Part shown: positions 7,156-14,475 of the stretch, piece after piece
Numbering within the stretch: the first letter of the stretch is position 1
Layout: every line of letters starts with the position of its first letter
Position numbers and translations under genes: made by a program
NCBI GenBank assembly: GCA_937998645.1
Contig: CALLCZ010000181.1
Span: 1-32,109, forward strand
From: an uncultured Gammaproteobacteria bacterium
GTDB taxonomy: Bacteria > Pseudomonadota > Gammaproteobacteria > SZUA-229
Length of the DNA: 32,109 nucleotides
Direction: 5' to 3'
Notes under the pieces: generated by a model
Database searches by the model: none
What the model was told of the DNA's origin: nothing
What the model saw: only the letters and a program-made list of their open reading frames with translations

Positions 7156-8109
7156 ATGTCAGATTTAACCGATAGACCACAGATAGGCGTCAGCGCCTGC
7201 CTGGCCCGCCAGCCCGTACGCTTCGATGGCTGTTTTATTTCCAATCCATTCGTCAATAACGAATGCTCAACGTTTTTCGACATCCATACCGTATGCCCCG
7301 AGGTTGAGATGGGTCTCGGCATACCGCGGCAGGTGATACAGTTGCGTGACTTCGATGGCGAGATAAGACTTGTTTACTCTAAAGACCCGGAAAAGCAGAT
7401 CACCCATGAGATGCGTGAGTATTCAGAACGAAGAATTAATTGCCTGCCGCCACTGGATGGCTATATCTTCAAAAAAGACTCCCCCAGTTGTGGCACGCAT
7501 AAAGTGCCGGTAAAAAACAACAAAACCGGCATGAGAAATCGAAATGGTATCGGCATTTTCGCCCAGGCATTCAAAGACAGGTACCCGCAGGTACCGACAG
7601 AAGACGAAGGCCGTCTCAATGATAAAGGCATTCGTGAGAACTTTCTGGAAAGAGTATACGCCCATTACCGCTGGCGCCAGATGGCTGAAGCCGAGAATCC
7701 CCTGAAGTCATTCAGAGATTTTCACAGGAACTACAAGCTGATATTGATGGCTAAAGACAACAGTGCCTACCGCCAGCTTGGACGCATGGTTGCTTCTGTT
7801 AATAATAAAAATTTCACCGGGATCAGCGAACAATACTTCAGGTTGTTCATGCAGGCCATGTCGAAGATTCCATCTCATGGTCATCATGTTAACGTGATGA
7901 TGCATTTACTGGGTTACCTGAAAGACAAGCTCGACAAAAAGGACAAGGCGGAACTGCTCGACTGGTTTGAAATTTATAGAGAAGATCGCGTCAGCCGGGT
8001 AACGCCGTTAATGCTGCTGCAGCACCATTTCAACAGGCATCAGAATGATTATATCGCTGATCAGTATTATTTCTCGCCGTTTCCGAGCAAGCTTATGCTA
8101 CCGGTTTGA
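7156..8109 (+). CDS. rudS: RudS-like tRNA 4-thiouridine desulfidase (DUF523 + DUF1722)
   Basis: A 317-residue fusion. The N-terminal DUF523/TudS-type domain (1-150) has cysteines C15 (GVSACL), C47 (VCPE) and C112 (SPSCGTH), which in TudS proteins hold a [4Fe-4S] cluster used to remove sulfur from thiouracil. The C-terminal half (about 195-310) is DUF1722. This combination has been described as RudS, which removes 4-thiouridine from tRNA. That base is a near-UV chromophore, so desulfuration fits light protection. I start at ATG 7156 with AGGTG seven bases upstream, not at 7114 or 7141. First gene of the plus-strand unit divergent from carH. Confidence 0.85.
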   Translation: MSDLTDRPQIGVSACLARQPVRFDGCFISNPFVNNECSTFFDIHTVCPEVEMGLGIPRQVIQLRDFDGEIRLVYSKDPEKQITHEMREYSERRINCLPPLDGYIFKKDSPSCGTHKVPVKNNKTGMRNRNGIGIFAQAFKDRYPQVPTEDEGRLNDKGIRENFLERVYAHYRWRQMAEAENPLKSFRDFHRNYKLILMAKDNSAYRQLGRMVASVNNKNFTGISEQYFRLFMQAMSKIPSHGHHVNVMMHLLGYLKDKLDKKDKAELLDWFEIYREDRVSRVTPLMLLQHHFNRHQNDYIADQYYFSPFPSKLMLPV

Positions 8110-8145
8110 AGGGCAGATAACACATAGCATTCAATCGTAAAGCAT

Positions 8146-9429
8146 ATGACTTTATATTCTGTTGGAGCCGGCCTGAAAAACGTACTTGGGACCGGCATCG
8201 ATGAGGTCACGTATAGCTTGTCCATACGTTATGAAAGCGACTATGGCCTACATAGAGACGACCTTTACATACAGAAAAATAATCTGCCTGCCGTGGTCGA
8301 AACACTCCCGGCAGCGATCAGAAACGATCTAGAGACCTTCGGCGATGAGCCCTCTAAAACTTATGATTATATAAAAGGAAAGTTATTCAATAATGACCAT
8401 AAGGCGCAGACCATCGCAATTGCCCAGGAAGACTTCATCCGGCACCCTGGCCATAACATCGATATCGAACCACGCTATGGCCGCTTCTACCCGGCGACCT
8501 TATTCAATTCCGAAAAGTTACCCCTCAGCAACAGTGTGCGCACCAGGACGATACCGATCCGTATCATCGATCTCATGTATAAAGAACTGCTGGTGTGCAC
8601 CAGCCACCCGCTATGTGATTACAATACGACCCTGACTATCGAAAGACTTGAGCCGCAACATGATACTCAAACTGCTGCAGCCATAGCAGAAGCACCCTCT
8701 GCAATGCCGTTGCTCGGCGCAGGACAGATACCTGATTTTCTGACAGGACCCGGCATGCAACTGCGTTATGGCGATAAAGCGACAGACTTTTTCAGCGACA
8801 ATGCGTTTCAACGTGCAGACGAAACTGTCGATAGCGACTTTTATTCTCAGGCGAGGCATATCAATCACCTGGACGAGGCAGCACAGAGGCAGCTAAAGGC
8901 TGTCTATAATGACCTGATCCCGGGCTATTCAGAAATACTCGATCTGATGTCGAGCATCAACTCACATATCGATGAAAGACTGGAGAGTGAAAAAATCACC
9001 GGCCTGGGATTGAACGAAGAAGAGCTCGCGGCCAATCCGCTCCTCGATGAAGCAGTCATCCACGACATCAACCAGCAGCAGCGACTGCCTTTTGAAGATG
9101 CCAGTTTTGATATCGTCGTCTGCAGTTTATCGATCGAATATATCACCCGGCCATCACGCTTATTCGATGAAGTCGCCCGAGTACTGAGGCCCGGCGGCAG
9201 GTTTATCATCAGTTTCTCGAACCGCTGGTTTCCCACTAAAGCAGTTCAGGTATGGAACAACCTGCATGATTTCGAACGCATCGGACTGGTGATGGAACAC
9301 TTCATAGCGTCTGCGCATTTCGGTGACATAAACACCTATTCGCTTCGCGGTATACCCAGGCCAGCCAATGACAGACATAATATCCCTTTATCAGATCCCA
9401 TCTACGTGGTCTGGGCCGATAGAGAATAA
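8146..9429 (+). CDS. FKBP/SlyD-like domain fused to SAM-dependent methyltransferase
   Basis: A 427-residue protein of two parts. Residues about 15-170 resemble a SlyD/FKBP fold: a PRYGRFYP segment (109-116), then a strand pair ending in the SlyD-like LLVCTSHPLCDYNTTLTI (148-165). Residues about 245-427 are a Rossmann methyltransferase: ILDLMSS replaces the usual glycine-rich motif I (264-270), then LPFEDASFDIVVCSLSIEYI and EVARVLRPGGRFIISFSNRW. The methyl acceptor is unknown. It sits 36 bp after rudS and 27 bp before the epimerase gene, so it should be CarH-controlled. No strong ribosome site precedes ATG 8146. The FKBP reading is my inference from a short pattern. Confidence 0.75.
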   Translation: MTLYSVGAGLKNVLGTGIDEVTYSLSIRYESDYGLHRDDLYIQKNNLPAVVETLPAAIRNDLETFGDEPSKTYDYIKGKLFNNDHKAQTIAIAQEDFIRHPGHNIDIEPRYGRFYPATLFNSEKLPLSNSVRTRTIPIRIIDLMYKELLVCTSHPLCDYNTTLTIERLEPQHDTQTAAAIAEAPSAMPLLGAGQIPDFLTGPGMQLRYGDKATDFFSDNAFQRADETVDSDFYSQARHINHLDEAAQRQLKAVYNDLIPGYSEILDLMSSINSHIDERLESEKITGLGLNEEELAANPLLDEAVIHDINQQQRLPFEDASFDIVVCSLSIEYITRPSRLFDEVARVLRPGGRFIISFSNRWFPTKAVQVWNNLHDFERIGLVMEHFIASAHFGDINTYSLRGIPRPANDRHNIPLSDPIYVVWADRE

Positions 9430-9456
9430 GCCAGGGACTGTACCAGGCAAACAACA

Positions 9457-10368
9457 ATGAATATATTACTCACCGGATCAACAGGCTTAATCGGTCGTGC
9501 ACTTACAGCGCATCTGGCCAGGCAGGGCCATAACATCTTTCCCCTGTACAGGAATCCTGCATCAGAAAAAAAGCATTACTGGTTTCCTGAAGAGAACCGT
9601 ATCCATCTCGATGACAGGATAAAACTGGATGCCGTGATCCATCTGGCCGGTGAAAATATTGCCGACTCTCGCTGGAACCAGAAAAAGAAAGACCGGATTT
9701 TAAACAGCCGGGTTCATGGAACACGCCTGCTCACCGAAGCCATCACTGAACTAGCACATAAACCCGGATTACTGATCTCGGGATCAGCGATCGGATACTA
9801 TGGCGATACCGGCGATAACACCGTCGATGAAGACAGCAACAGGGGGACCGGCTTTCTAAGCGATGTCGCCTCGCAATGGGAGAGTGCAACACAGGCAGCT
9901 GAAGATGCGGGCATCAGAACCATTCATATCCGCACCGGCATCGTATTGAGCCCGGATGGCGGCGTCTTACAGAAGATGTTGTTGCCTTTCAACATGGGAC
10001 TCGGTGGTGTCGTTGGTAACAGCAGGCAATACATGAGCTGGATCAGCATCGATGATGTTGTCCGCATCATCGACCACATGCTCAATAACGAAAAACTATC
10101 TGGCCCGTACAACCTGGTCGCACCGCAACCGGTAACGAACTATACCTTTACCAAAAGCCTTGGCCGTGCCCTGCAACGCCCGACGATATCACCCTTACCG
10201 GCATTCGCTGCCCGCATGATGTTTGGCGAGATGGCAGATGCCCTGTTACTATCAAGCAGCAGGGTAGCAGCCACTCGATTAAGCGCCCTTGGATACACAT
10301 TCGTTGACAATGAACTGGATCAGACACTATCTCGCCTGTTAGATAACAAGAAAGATCACAAGAATTAA
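9457..10368 (+). CDS. TIGR01777-family NAD-dependent epimerase/oxidoreductase (YfcH-like)
   Basis: A 303-residue extended SDR protein. The N-terminal NILLTGSTGLIGRAL is the dinucleotide-binding G-x-x-G-x-x-G loop. Further family marks are VIHLAGENIADSRW (about 64-77), SGSAIGYYGDTGD (about 108-120), and a C-terminal domain with GRALQRP and LPAFAARMMFGE, the DUF1731 end region. Its substrate is not known in any bacterium I can name. It is the third gene of the rudS unit (27 and 30 bp gaps). Members of this family often lie in photolyase/CarH neighbourhoods, which fits this context. Confidence 0.9.
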   Translation: MNILLTGSTGLIGRALTAHLARQGHNIFPLYRNPASEKKHYWFPEENRIHLDDRIKLDAVIHLAGENIADSRWNQKKKDRILNSRVHGTRLLTEAITELAHKPGLLISGSAIGYYGDTGDNTVDEDSNRGTGFLSDVASQWESATQAAEDAGIRTIHIRTGIVLSPDGGVLQKMLLPFNMGLGGVVGNSRQYMSWISIDDVVRIIDHMLNNEKLSGPYNLVAPQPVTNYTFTKSLGRALQRPTISPLPAFAARMMFGEMADALLLSSSRVAATRLSALGYTFVDNELDQTLSRLLDNKKDHKN

Positions 10369-10398
10369 TTCAGCAGAAAGTACACAAACATAACTGAC

Positions 10399-10926
10399 AT
10401 GAAAAAACTCCTGTTAATAGTAATCCCGTTTATAGTAACAGCCTGCACAGGAAAACCTGAAGGCGTGGTTGCGGTAACAGACTTCGAACTCGATAGATAC
10501 CTGGGGAAATGGTACGAGATCGCCAGGCTTGACCATTCATTCGAGCGCGGACTCAACAACATCAGTGCAGAATACACACTGAGGGATGATGGCGGGGTAA
10601 AGGTGATCAATAGCGGTTATTCTAAAGAAGACAATGCGTGGGAGCAGGCAGAAGGAAAAGCTTATTTCGTCGACAGCACTGATACCGGCCACTTGAAGGT
10701 ATCATTCTTCGGTCCTTTTTATGGTTCCTACATAATTTTTGAGCTGGACAGAAAGAACTACCAACACGCATTTGTTTCCGGCCCCAACACCTCTTACCTC
10801 TGGCTTTTATCGAGGACCCGGCAAGTCGACCAGCAGGTTCTCGACCGTTTCAAAAAACGCTCACAGGAACTTGGTTTCGACACCGGCAAGTTAATATATG
10901 TTGAGCACGACAGAACTGAAAAGTAA
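10399..10926 (+). CDS. blc: Blc-like bacterial lipocalin lipoprotein
   Basis: A 175-residue lipoprotein. The signal peptide ends in VTA-C16; Thr at +2 predicts sorting to the outer membrane. The lipocalin signature is GKWYEIARLDHSFERGL (36 onward), with the second conserved block around SYLWLLSRT near 137-145. The family binds lysophospholipids or fatty acids and is linked to membrane stress. It ends the rudS unit and faces the DUF2141-MipA gene convergently, 29 bp apart. A second lipocalin is encoded at 15975-16556, so the island carries two. Confidence 0.9.
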   Translation: MKKLLLIVIPFIVTACTGKPEGVVAVTDFELDRYLGKWYEIARLDHSFERGLNNISAEYTLRDDGGVKVINSGYSKEDNAWEQAEGKAYFVDSTDTGHLKVSFFGPFYGSYIIFELDRKNYQHAFVSGPNTSYLWLLSRTRQVDQQVLDRFKKRSQELGFDTGKLIYVEHDRTEK

Positions 10927-10955
10927 TGTGTGCCAGGAAAGGCTAATCAGCACTT

Positions 10956-12074
10956 TTAAAATACATAGTTGATTGCGGCAAAGCCCTTGATGACATAGTC
11001 TTCACTGACTATCGGGCTTGCCGTCACTTCATCACCCAGCGATTCGACAGCAACATTCATGAAGACCAGCCAGTCCCGGGTAATTTCGATAAACATACCC
11101 ACACCTGCCTCAACACTATAAGTATCATCAAGAGTGTATGCTGGGCGCTCTGCAGTGGATTCGCTCTCCGACACGCCAAAGTCATGATTGCTCAGCTGCG
11201 AACCGGTCCAGTTTATAGCGATTTCCGGGGCAAACCGAAACACCCCAAACTGCAATGATTTATCAACCGCGGCCCTGGCTTCACTGCCACCTATCCTGTC
11301 GAGCACATCGTACTCATAGCTTGCTGACACCTCAAATCCGCCTGGCAATACTGCCTGGACAGCCAGGCCGGCCATGAAGGTGTCACTGCGATCGCCCATG
11401 CCTGTTAAAAATTCGCTATCGTCTTCATTGTAAACACCGATGCGGTAACGTCCGGTTGCCGCGAGCCTCAGCTTGCCGCTGCCTGCTATTCCAAACTGTA
11501 TCTTCGGCCCATAGATCTGCAGCCTTTCACCGTTATAACTGATTGCCGGTATCACCTGGCTCACCGCACCGCTGTAGCCAACATAAGGACTACTTCTTGC
11601 GATGACACCGATACCGACGCCGACACGGCCAAATTTACCCAGCGGCCGATACAGTTCGACATCGAATGTTCGAGACTCATCCTGCTCTATCTGAAATACT
11701 GCGCGTTGATAGGACGGCGGACCTTTCGGCCGATAACGGTTTGAAAAACCCAATGGCTCTTTTGGTATGCCGATGAAGTTTTTATCGATGCGATTATTGC
11801 CATTTTCATCGAAGTACACCAGCAGCGCATATTCACCGGGCCCTACGTCCTCCATAAGGTATTCATCACGGCCATCAAGCGAATGCATAATGACCATATA
11901 TGGATCACGCAGGTCACCAAAGGCATTGGCTGAATCGAACAGGGCGAGCGCAACCATGCCTGATTCTGGCGGATTATCAATTCGCACAATCACTTCGGCA
12001 GCACTGACCCATGGCCCGTACAACACGACCACAACGCTGCAAAATATAGAACGTATAAAATTACTTTTTATCAT
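10956..12074 (-). CDS. DUF2141 - MipA/OmpV-like outer-membrane fusion protein
   Basis: A 372-residue exported protein with a signal peptide ending VSAA near residue 26. Residues about 27-140 carry the DUF2141 marks: VALALFDSANAF, GEYALLVYFDENGNNRIDKN, GIPKEPLGFSN and GPPSYQRAVF. Residues about 145-372 resemble a MipA/OmpV beta-barrel: GVGIGVIARSSPYVG, alternating strands, and the C-terminal aromatic NYVF typical of outer-membrane proteins. The two domains are more often separate proteins. The gene is the third of a minus-strand group after the HNH-like and Cys-rich genes. Role unknown; the barrel suggests an outer-membrane location with DUF2141 in the periplasm. Confidence 0.8.
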   Translation of the reverse strand: MIKSNFIRSIFCSVVVVLYGPWVSAAEVIVRIDNPPESGMVALALFDSANAFGDLRDPYMVIMHSLDGRDEYLMEDVGPGEYALLVYFDENGNNRIDKNFIGIPKEPLGFSNRYRPKGPPSYQRAVFQIEQDESRTFDVELYRPLGKFGRVGVGIGVIARSSPYVGYSGAVSQVIPAISYNGERLQIYGPKIQFGIAGSGKLRLAATGRYRIGVYNEDDSEFLTGMGDRSDTFMAGLAVQAVLPGGFEVSASYEYDVLDRIGGSEARAAVDKSLQFGVFRFAPEIAINWTGSQLSNHDFGVSESESTAERPAYTLDDTYSVEAGVGMFIEITRDWLVFMNVAVESLGDEVTASPIVSEDYVIKGFAAINYVF

Positions 12075-12134
12075 TTCAAGATAACGCTTACAGGAGCTTT
12101 ATCTCCAGGCATAGTTAATTTTTGTACTTGCTGA

Positions 12135-12272
12135 TTACGAGTTAGAGGAGGTTTTGATGAGCCGCCAGGGTTTACCGCCACATCGATCATAATTTCTGCA
12201 TCGCCCGGTACAGCCTCTGCACGGTAAGCGGGCACTGCTGTCTGTTACCGCTTTTTTCTCTGCTATTTTCAT
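12135..12272 (-). CDS. 45-aa cysteine-rich microprotein
   Basis: This short ORF encodes 45 residues. The core is LPCRGCTGRCRNYDRC, giving Cys18-x2-Cys21-x3-Cys25-x5-Cys31, followed by GGKPWR. The spacing suggests a zinc or Fe-S site. It begins at ATG 12272 with GAAGG about ten bases upstream. It is in the same frame as the HNH-like gene and begins six codons after that gene's TAG stop. The downstream DUF2141-MipA gene starts 60 bp further. I do not recognise a named family. The basic tail and lack of a signal peptide point to the cytoplasm. Confidence 0.6.
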   Translation of the reverse strand: MKIAEKKAVTDSSARLPCRGCTGRCRNYDRCGGKPWRLIKTSSNS

Positions 12273-12290
12273 AGTATCTATACCTTCATC

Positions 12291-12566
12291 CTATATCTTC
12301 AACAACATCAGGTGCTGCGGATTGATGCATAAGCGGCTACCGCAGCTCTGCTTAACCAGGTAGCCATCAGGCACCTCCGCTATAAACTGCTGGTAACTGG
12401 CAGCCTGTGCGCTGACCATCTTCACCGTGTTATCCGTATCGCTCACCATGATTCGGCCATAACCGCTGTTTGAGACCTGCCCTTGCCATATCCAGCAACC
12501 ACTATCATCCAGAGGCTGTGTCATATCAAACAGCCTCTTCTGTTTTACTGTCATCTCCTGTGTCAT
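12291..12566 (-). CDS. degenerate HNH-nuclease-like small protein
   Basis: A 91-residue protein with the layout of small phage-type HNH endonucleases: GCWIWQG near 23-29, a SxGYGRI strand, then a C-terminal LVKQSCGSRLCINPQHL. The usual catalytic histidines are missing: the position normally reading A-H-R is SAQAASY, and the V-D-H-x-C position reads V-K-Q-S-C. The two cysteines and the final N-P-x-H-L remain. It is therefore likely a DNA- or metal-binding protein and not a nuclease. It is divergent from the Cfa-like operon and lies just beside the TTCACA repeat array. The stop is TAG, in frame with the Cys-rich ORF. Confidence 0.65.
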   Translation of the reverse strand: MTQEMTVKQKRLFDMTQPLDDSGCWIWQGQVSNSGYGRIMVSDTDNTVKMVSAQAASYQQFIAEVPDGYLVKQSCGSRLCINPQHLMLLKI

Positions 12567-12600
12567 AACTCATCTGCCCTTTTTATGTTTATTTCTAATC

Positions 12601-12655
12601 TTCACAAAAATTTCACACACGCTTGACGGTGGCTTCACACTGCCAGCCTTATGCT
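12601..12655 (+). promoter_or_regulatory. four-unit 11-bp repeat array with -10 (copy 1)
   Basis: TTCACA at 12601, TTCACA at 12612, TTGACG at 12623 and TTCACA at 12634 stand at exact 11-bp steps. TATGCT follows at 12650. The same four hexamers, order, pitch and distance to a -10-like hexamer occur at 19908-19962. The orientation points to the lipid operon starting at 12863, though the array also lies 35 bp upstream of the divergent HNH-like start. Tandem 11-bp direct repeats suit an OmpR-family regulator, or a CarH-type one, since TTCACA also fits TnnACA. Confidence 0.75.
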
Positions 12656-12772
12656 CATAGTTGTACAGAATACCGTGTAATTACACATACGCGAATTTCC
12701 TGTACGATTTATTGTATGTTACTGTTTTATTTTGATATTTTGTTTTTACACGTTATTAAAAACATAACATCA

Positions 12773-12833
12773 TTGACATAAATTATATTATATGTAATAT
12801 TTTTGTACAACTTTTGTATAATTTGTGTATAAT
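12773..12833 (+). promoter_or_regulatory. CarH-like operator and promoter of lipid operon
   Basis: Four units at 11-bp pitch: TGTAAT (12793), TGTACA (12804), TGTATA (12815) and TGTATA (12826). Two of them run into perfect TATAAT hexamers (12817-12822 and 12828-12833). A consensus TTGACA lies at 12773-12778. The array resembles the rudS promoter, which carries TGTATA/TGTACA at the same pitch. The last unit is 31 bp from the ATG at 12863, so bound repressor would cover the promoter. Confidence 0.72.
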
Positions 12834-12862
12834 TATTTTCACAGAAGCTTCTAGAGGCAATT

Positions 12863-13909
12863 ATGGCAATCACAGCTCAAACAGCACTGCAGTGGAGTGA
12901 ACAGGGTTACGTACCGGACAAGGTAATACGTCACGGGATAAAACGCCTGCTTGCTGAACGCCTGATCGAGATCGATCACGGTAATAATGAAAAAATGGCC
13001 GATGCGCAGCACCGGCTCATCAGAGATATGCGTGAAGCGCCGATCGCCCTGCTGCCGGAAAAAGCCAATGAACAGCACTATGAGGTACCGGCAGAGTTCT
13101 TTCATACGGTGCTGGGGAAACACAAAAAATACAGCTGCTGTTACTGGCCAGAGGGTATCGAATCACTGGATGAGGCCGAACATCAGGCACTGCTGGAGAC
13201 CTGTAAGCATGCCCGGTTGAAGGATGGACAGAAAATACTCGAACTGGGATGTGGCTGGGGCTCCCTGACCTTATGGATGGCAGCACATTACCCGCATAGC
13301 CGGATCGATGCGGTTTCTAACTCGCATTCACAGCGTGAATACATCGAATCAGTCGCTGCAGGCCGTGGCTTAAGCAATATCAATGTTATTACATGTGACA
13401 TGAATGATTTCGATACCGAGGAACGATATGACCGCGCGGTGTCAGTAGAGATGTTCGAACATATGCGTAACTGGTCACAGCTCTATGAAAACATCAATCG
13501 CTGGCTGAATGATGACGGTCTGTTTTTTAAACATATCTTTGTCAACCGCGGCGTACCCTATCTTTTCCTTGACCAGGGCGAAGACGACTGGATGAGCAGG
13601 CATTTCTTCAGTGGCGGCATGATGCCCAGTGATGACCTGCCGCTACACTTCCAGCAGCATCTTGGCCTGCTGCGGCAATGGCGCTGGCAGGGCGAACATT
13701 ACGAAAAAACATCCAATGCCTGGTTAAAGAACATGGATGACAACAAAGATTCATTGTGGCCACTGCTCGAAACCGCCTACGGTGCCGACCAGACACAGAA
13801 GTGGTGGATGAGATGGCGCATGTTCTTTATGGCCTGTGCAGAATTGTTTGCTTTCAACAATGGACAGGAATGGTACGTATCACACTACCTGTTCGGTAAA
13901 AAATCATGA
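12863..13909 (+). CDS. Cfa-like SAM-dependent methyltransferase
   Basis: A 348-residue member of the cyclopropane-fatty-acid-synthase superfamily (COG2230). The SAM site is ILELGCGWGSL (125-135). Downstream marks are DRAVSVEMFEHMRNW and a substrate-region FSGGMMPSDD. It lacks the longer N-terminal domain of the canonical synthase, which is present in the paralog at 18620. It probably methylates a lipid or small hydrophobic acceptor, but the product need not be a cyclopropane. It is the first gene of an eight-gene operon and has AGAGGC upstream of its ATG. Its stop overlaps the next start (ATGA). Confidence 0.85.
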   Translation: MAITAQTALQWSEQGYVPDKVIRHGIKRLLAERLIEIDHGNNEKMADAQHRLIRDMREAPIALLPEKANEQHYEVPAEFFHTVLGKHKKYSCCYWPEGIESLDEAEHQALLETCKHARLKDGQKILELGCGWGSLTLWMAAHYPHSRIDAVSNSHSQREYIESVAAGRGLSNINVITCDMNDFDTEERYDRAVSVEMFEHMRNWSQLYENINRWLNDDGLFFKHIFVNRGVPYLFLDQGEDDWMSRHFFSGGMMPSDDLPLHFQQHLGLLRQWRWQGEHYEKTSNAWLKNMDDNKDSLWPLLETAYGADQTQKWWMRWRMFFMACAELFAFNNGQEWYVSHYLFGKKS

Positions 13910-14475
13910 TGACTAAATCTATGATTACAAATTTTCTCCTGTTTCAACTCGGATGGTTTGCCTGTGTCCTGGGTGGCGCATACGACCAGGTATTAATCGG
14001 CAGCATGGTCGCGATAGCTGTAATCGCATATCACATATATCGTGCTACTGACACAGTACAGGAGCTGCGTTTACTTACACTGGCCCTGATCATCGGTCTG
14101 GTATATGAATCTATCGTCACATCTCAGGGGCTTGCGCGATACAGTCATGGACAGGTCTCCGATTTAATCGCACCCCTGTGGATAATTTTGATGTGGCCAT
14201 TGTTCGCCACCACACTGAACCTGTCCATGCGCTGGCTTAAAGGTCTGGCACCACTGCTGATCGCCTTGATCGGTGCGTTATTTGCACCCCTGGCCTATTA
14301 CGCAGGTAACAGGCTCGGTGCAGTCGAATATGACAATTTCATATTATCGATGGGCATCATTGCCGTCGCATGGGCAGTACTGCTGCCTGCAATGGTCACG
14401 ACATCGTTAAAACTTGATGGCTATAACATCTCACCAAAAAAGCCTGGTAGCCGAGAGTACCCTCAATATGTTTGA
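13906..14475 (+). CDS. DUF2878 membrane protein
   Basis: A 189-residue protein with about six hydrophobic segments (12-33, 36-50, 57-73, 85-102, 110-130, 143-163). The sequence ends in a short polar tail. The pattern matches DUF2878, a family I know mainly from neighbourhoods with Cfa-like methyltransferases and DUF1295 proteins. The start overlaps the preceding stop by four bases and its own end overlaps the next gene by eight, so translation is coupled. No biochemical role is known to me; the context suggests a lipid-modifying or lipid-handling membrane step. Confidence 0.8.
   Translation: MMTKSMITNFLLFQLGWFACVLGGAYDQVLIGSMVAIAVIAYHIYRATDTVQELRLLTLALIIGLVYESIVTSQGLARYSHGQVSDLIAPLWIILMWPLFATTLNLSMRWLKGLAPLLIALIGALFAPLAYYAGNRLGAVEYDNFILSMGIIAVAWAVLLPAMVTTSLKLDGYNISPKKPGSREYPQYV

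Noticed and set aside
7047..7322. N-terminal extension of the carH frame
   Set aside because: It would place 92 extra residues before the MerR helix, cross the divergent promoter and overlap the start of rudS. The ATG at 7046 sits at the usual family start.
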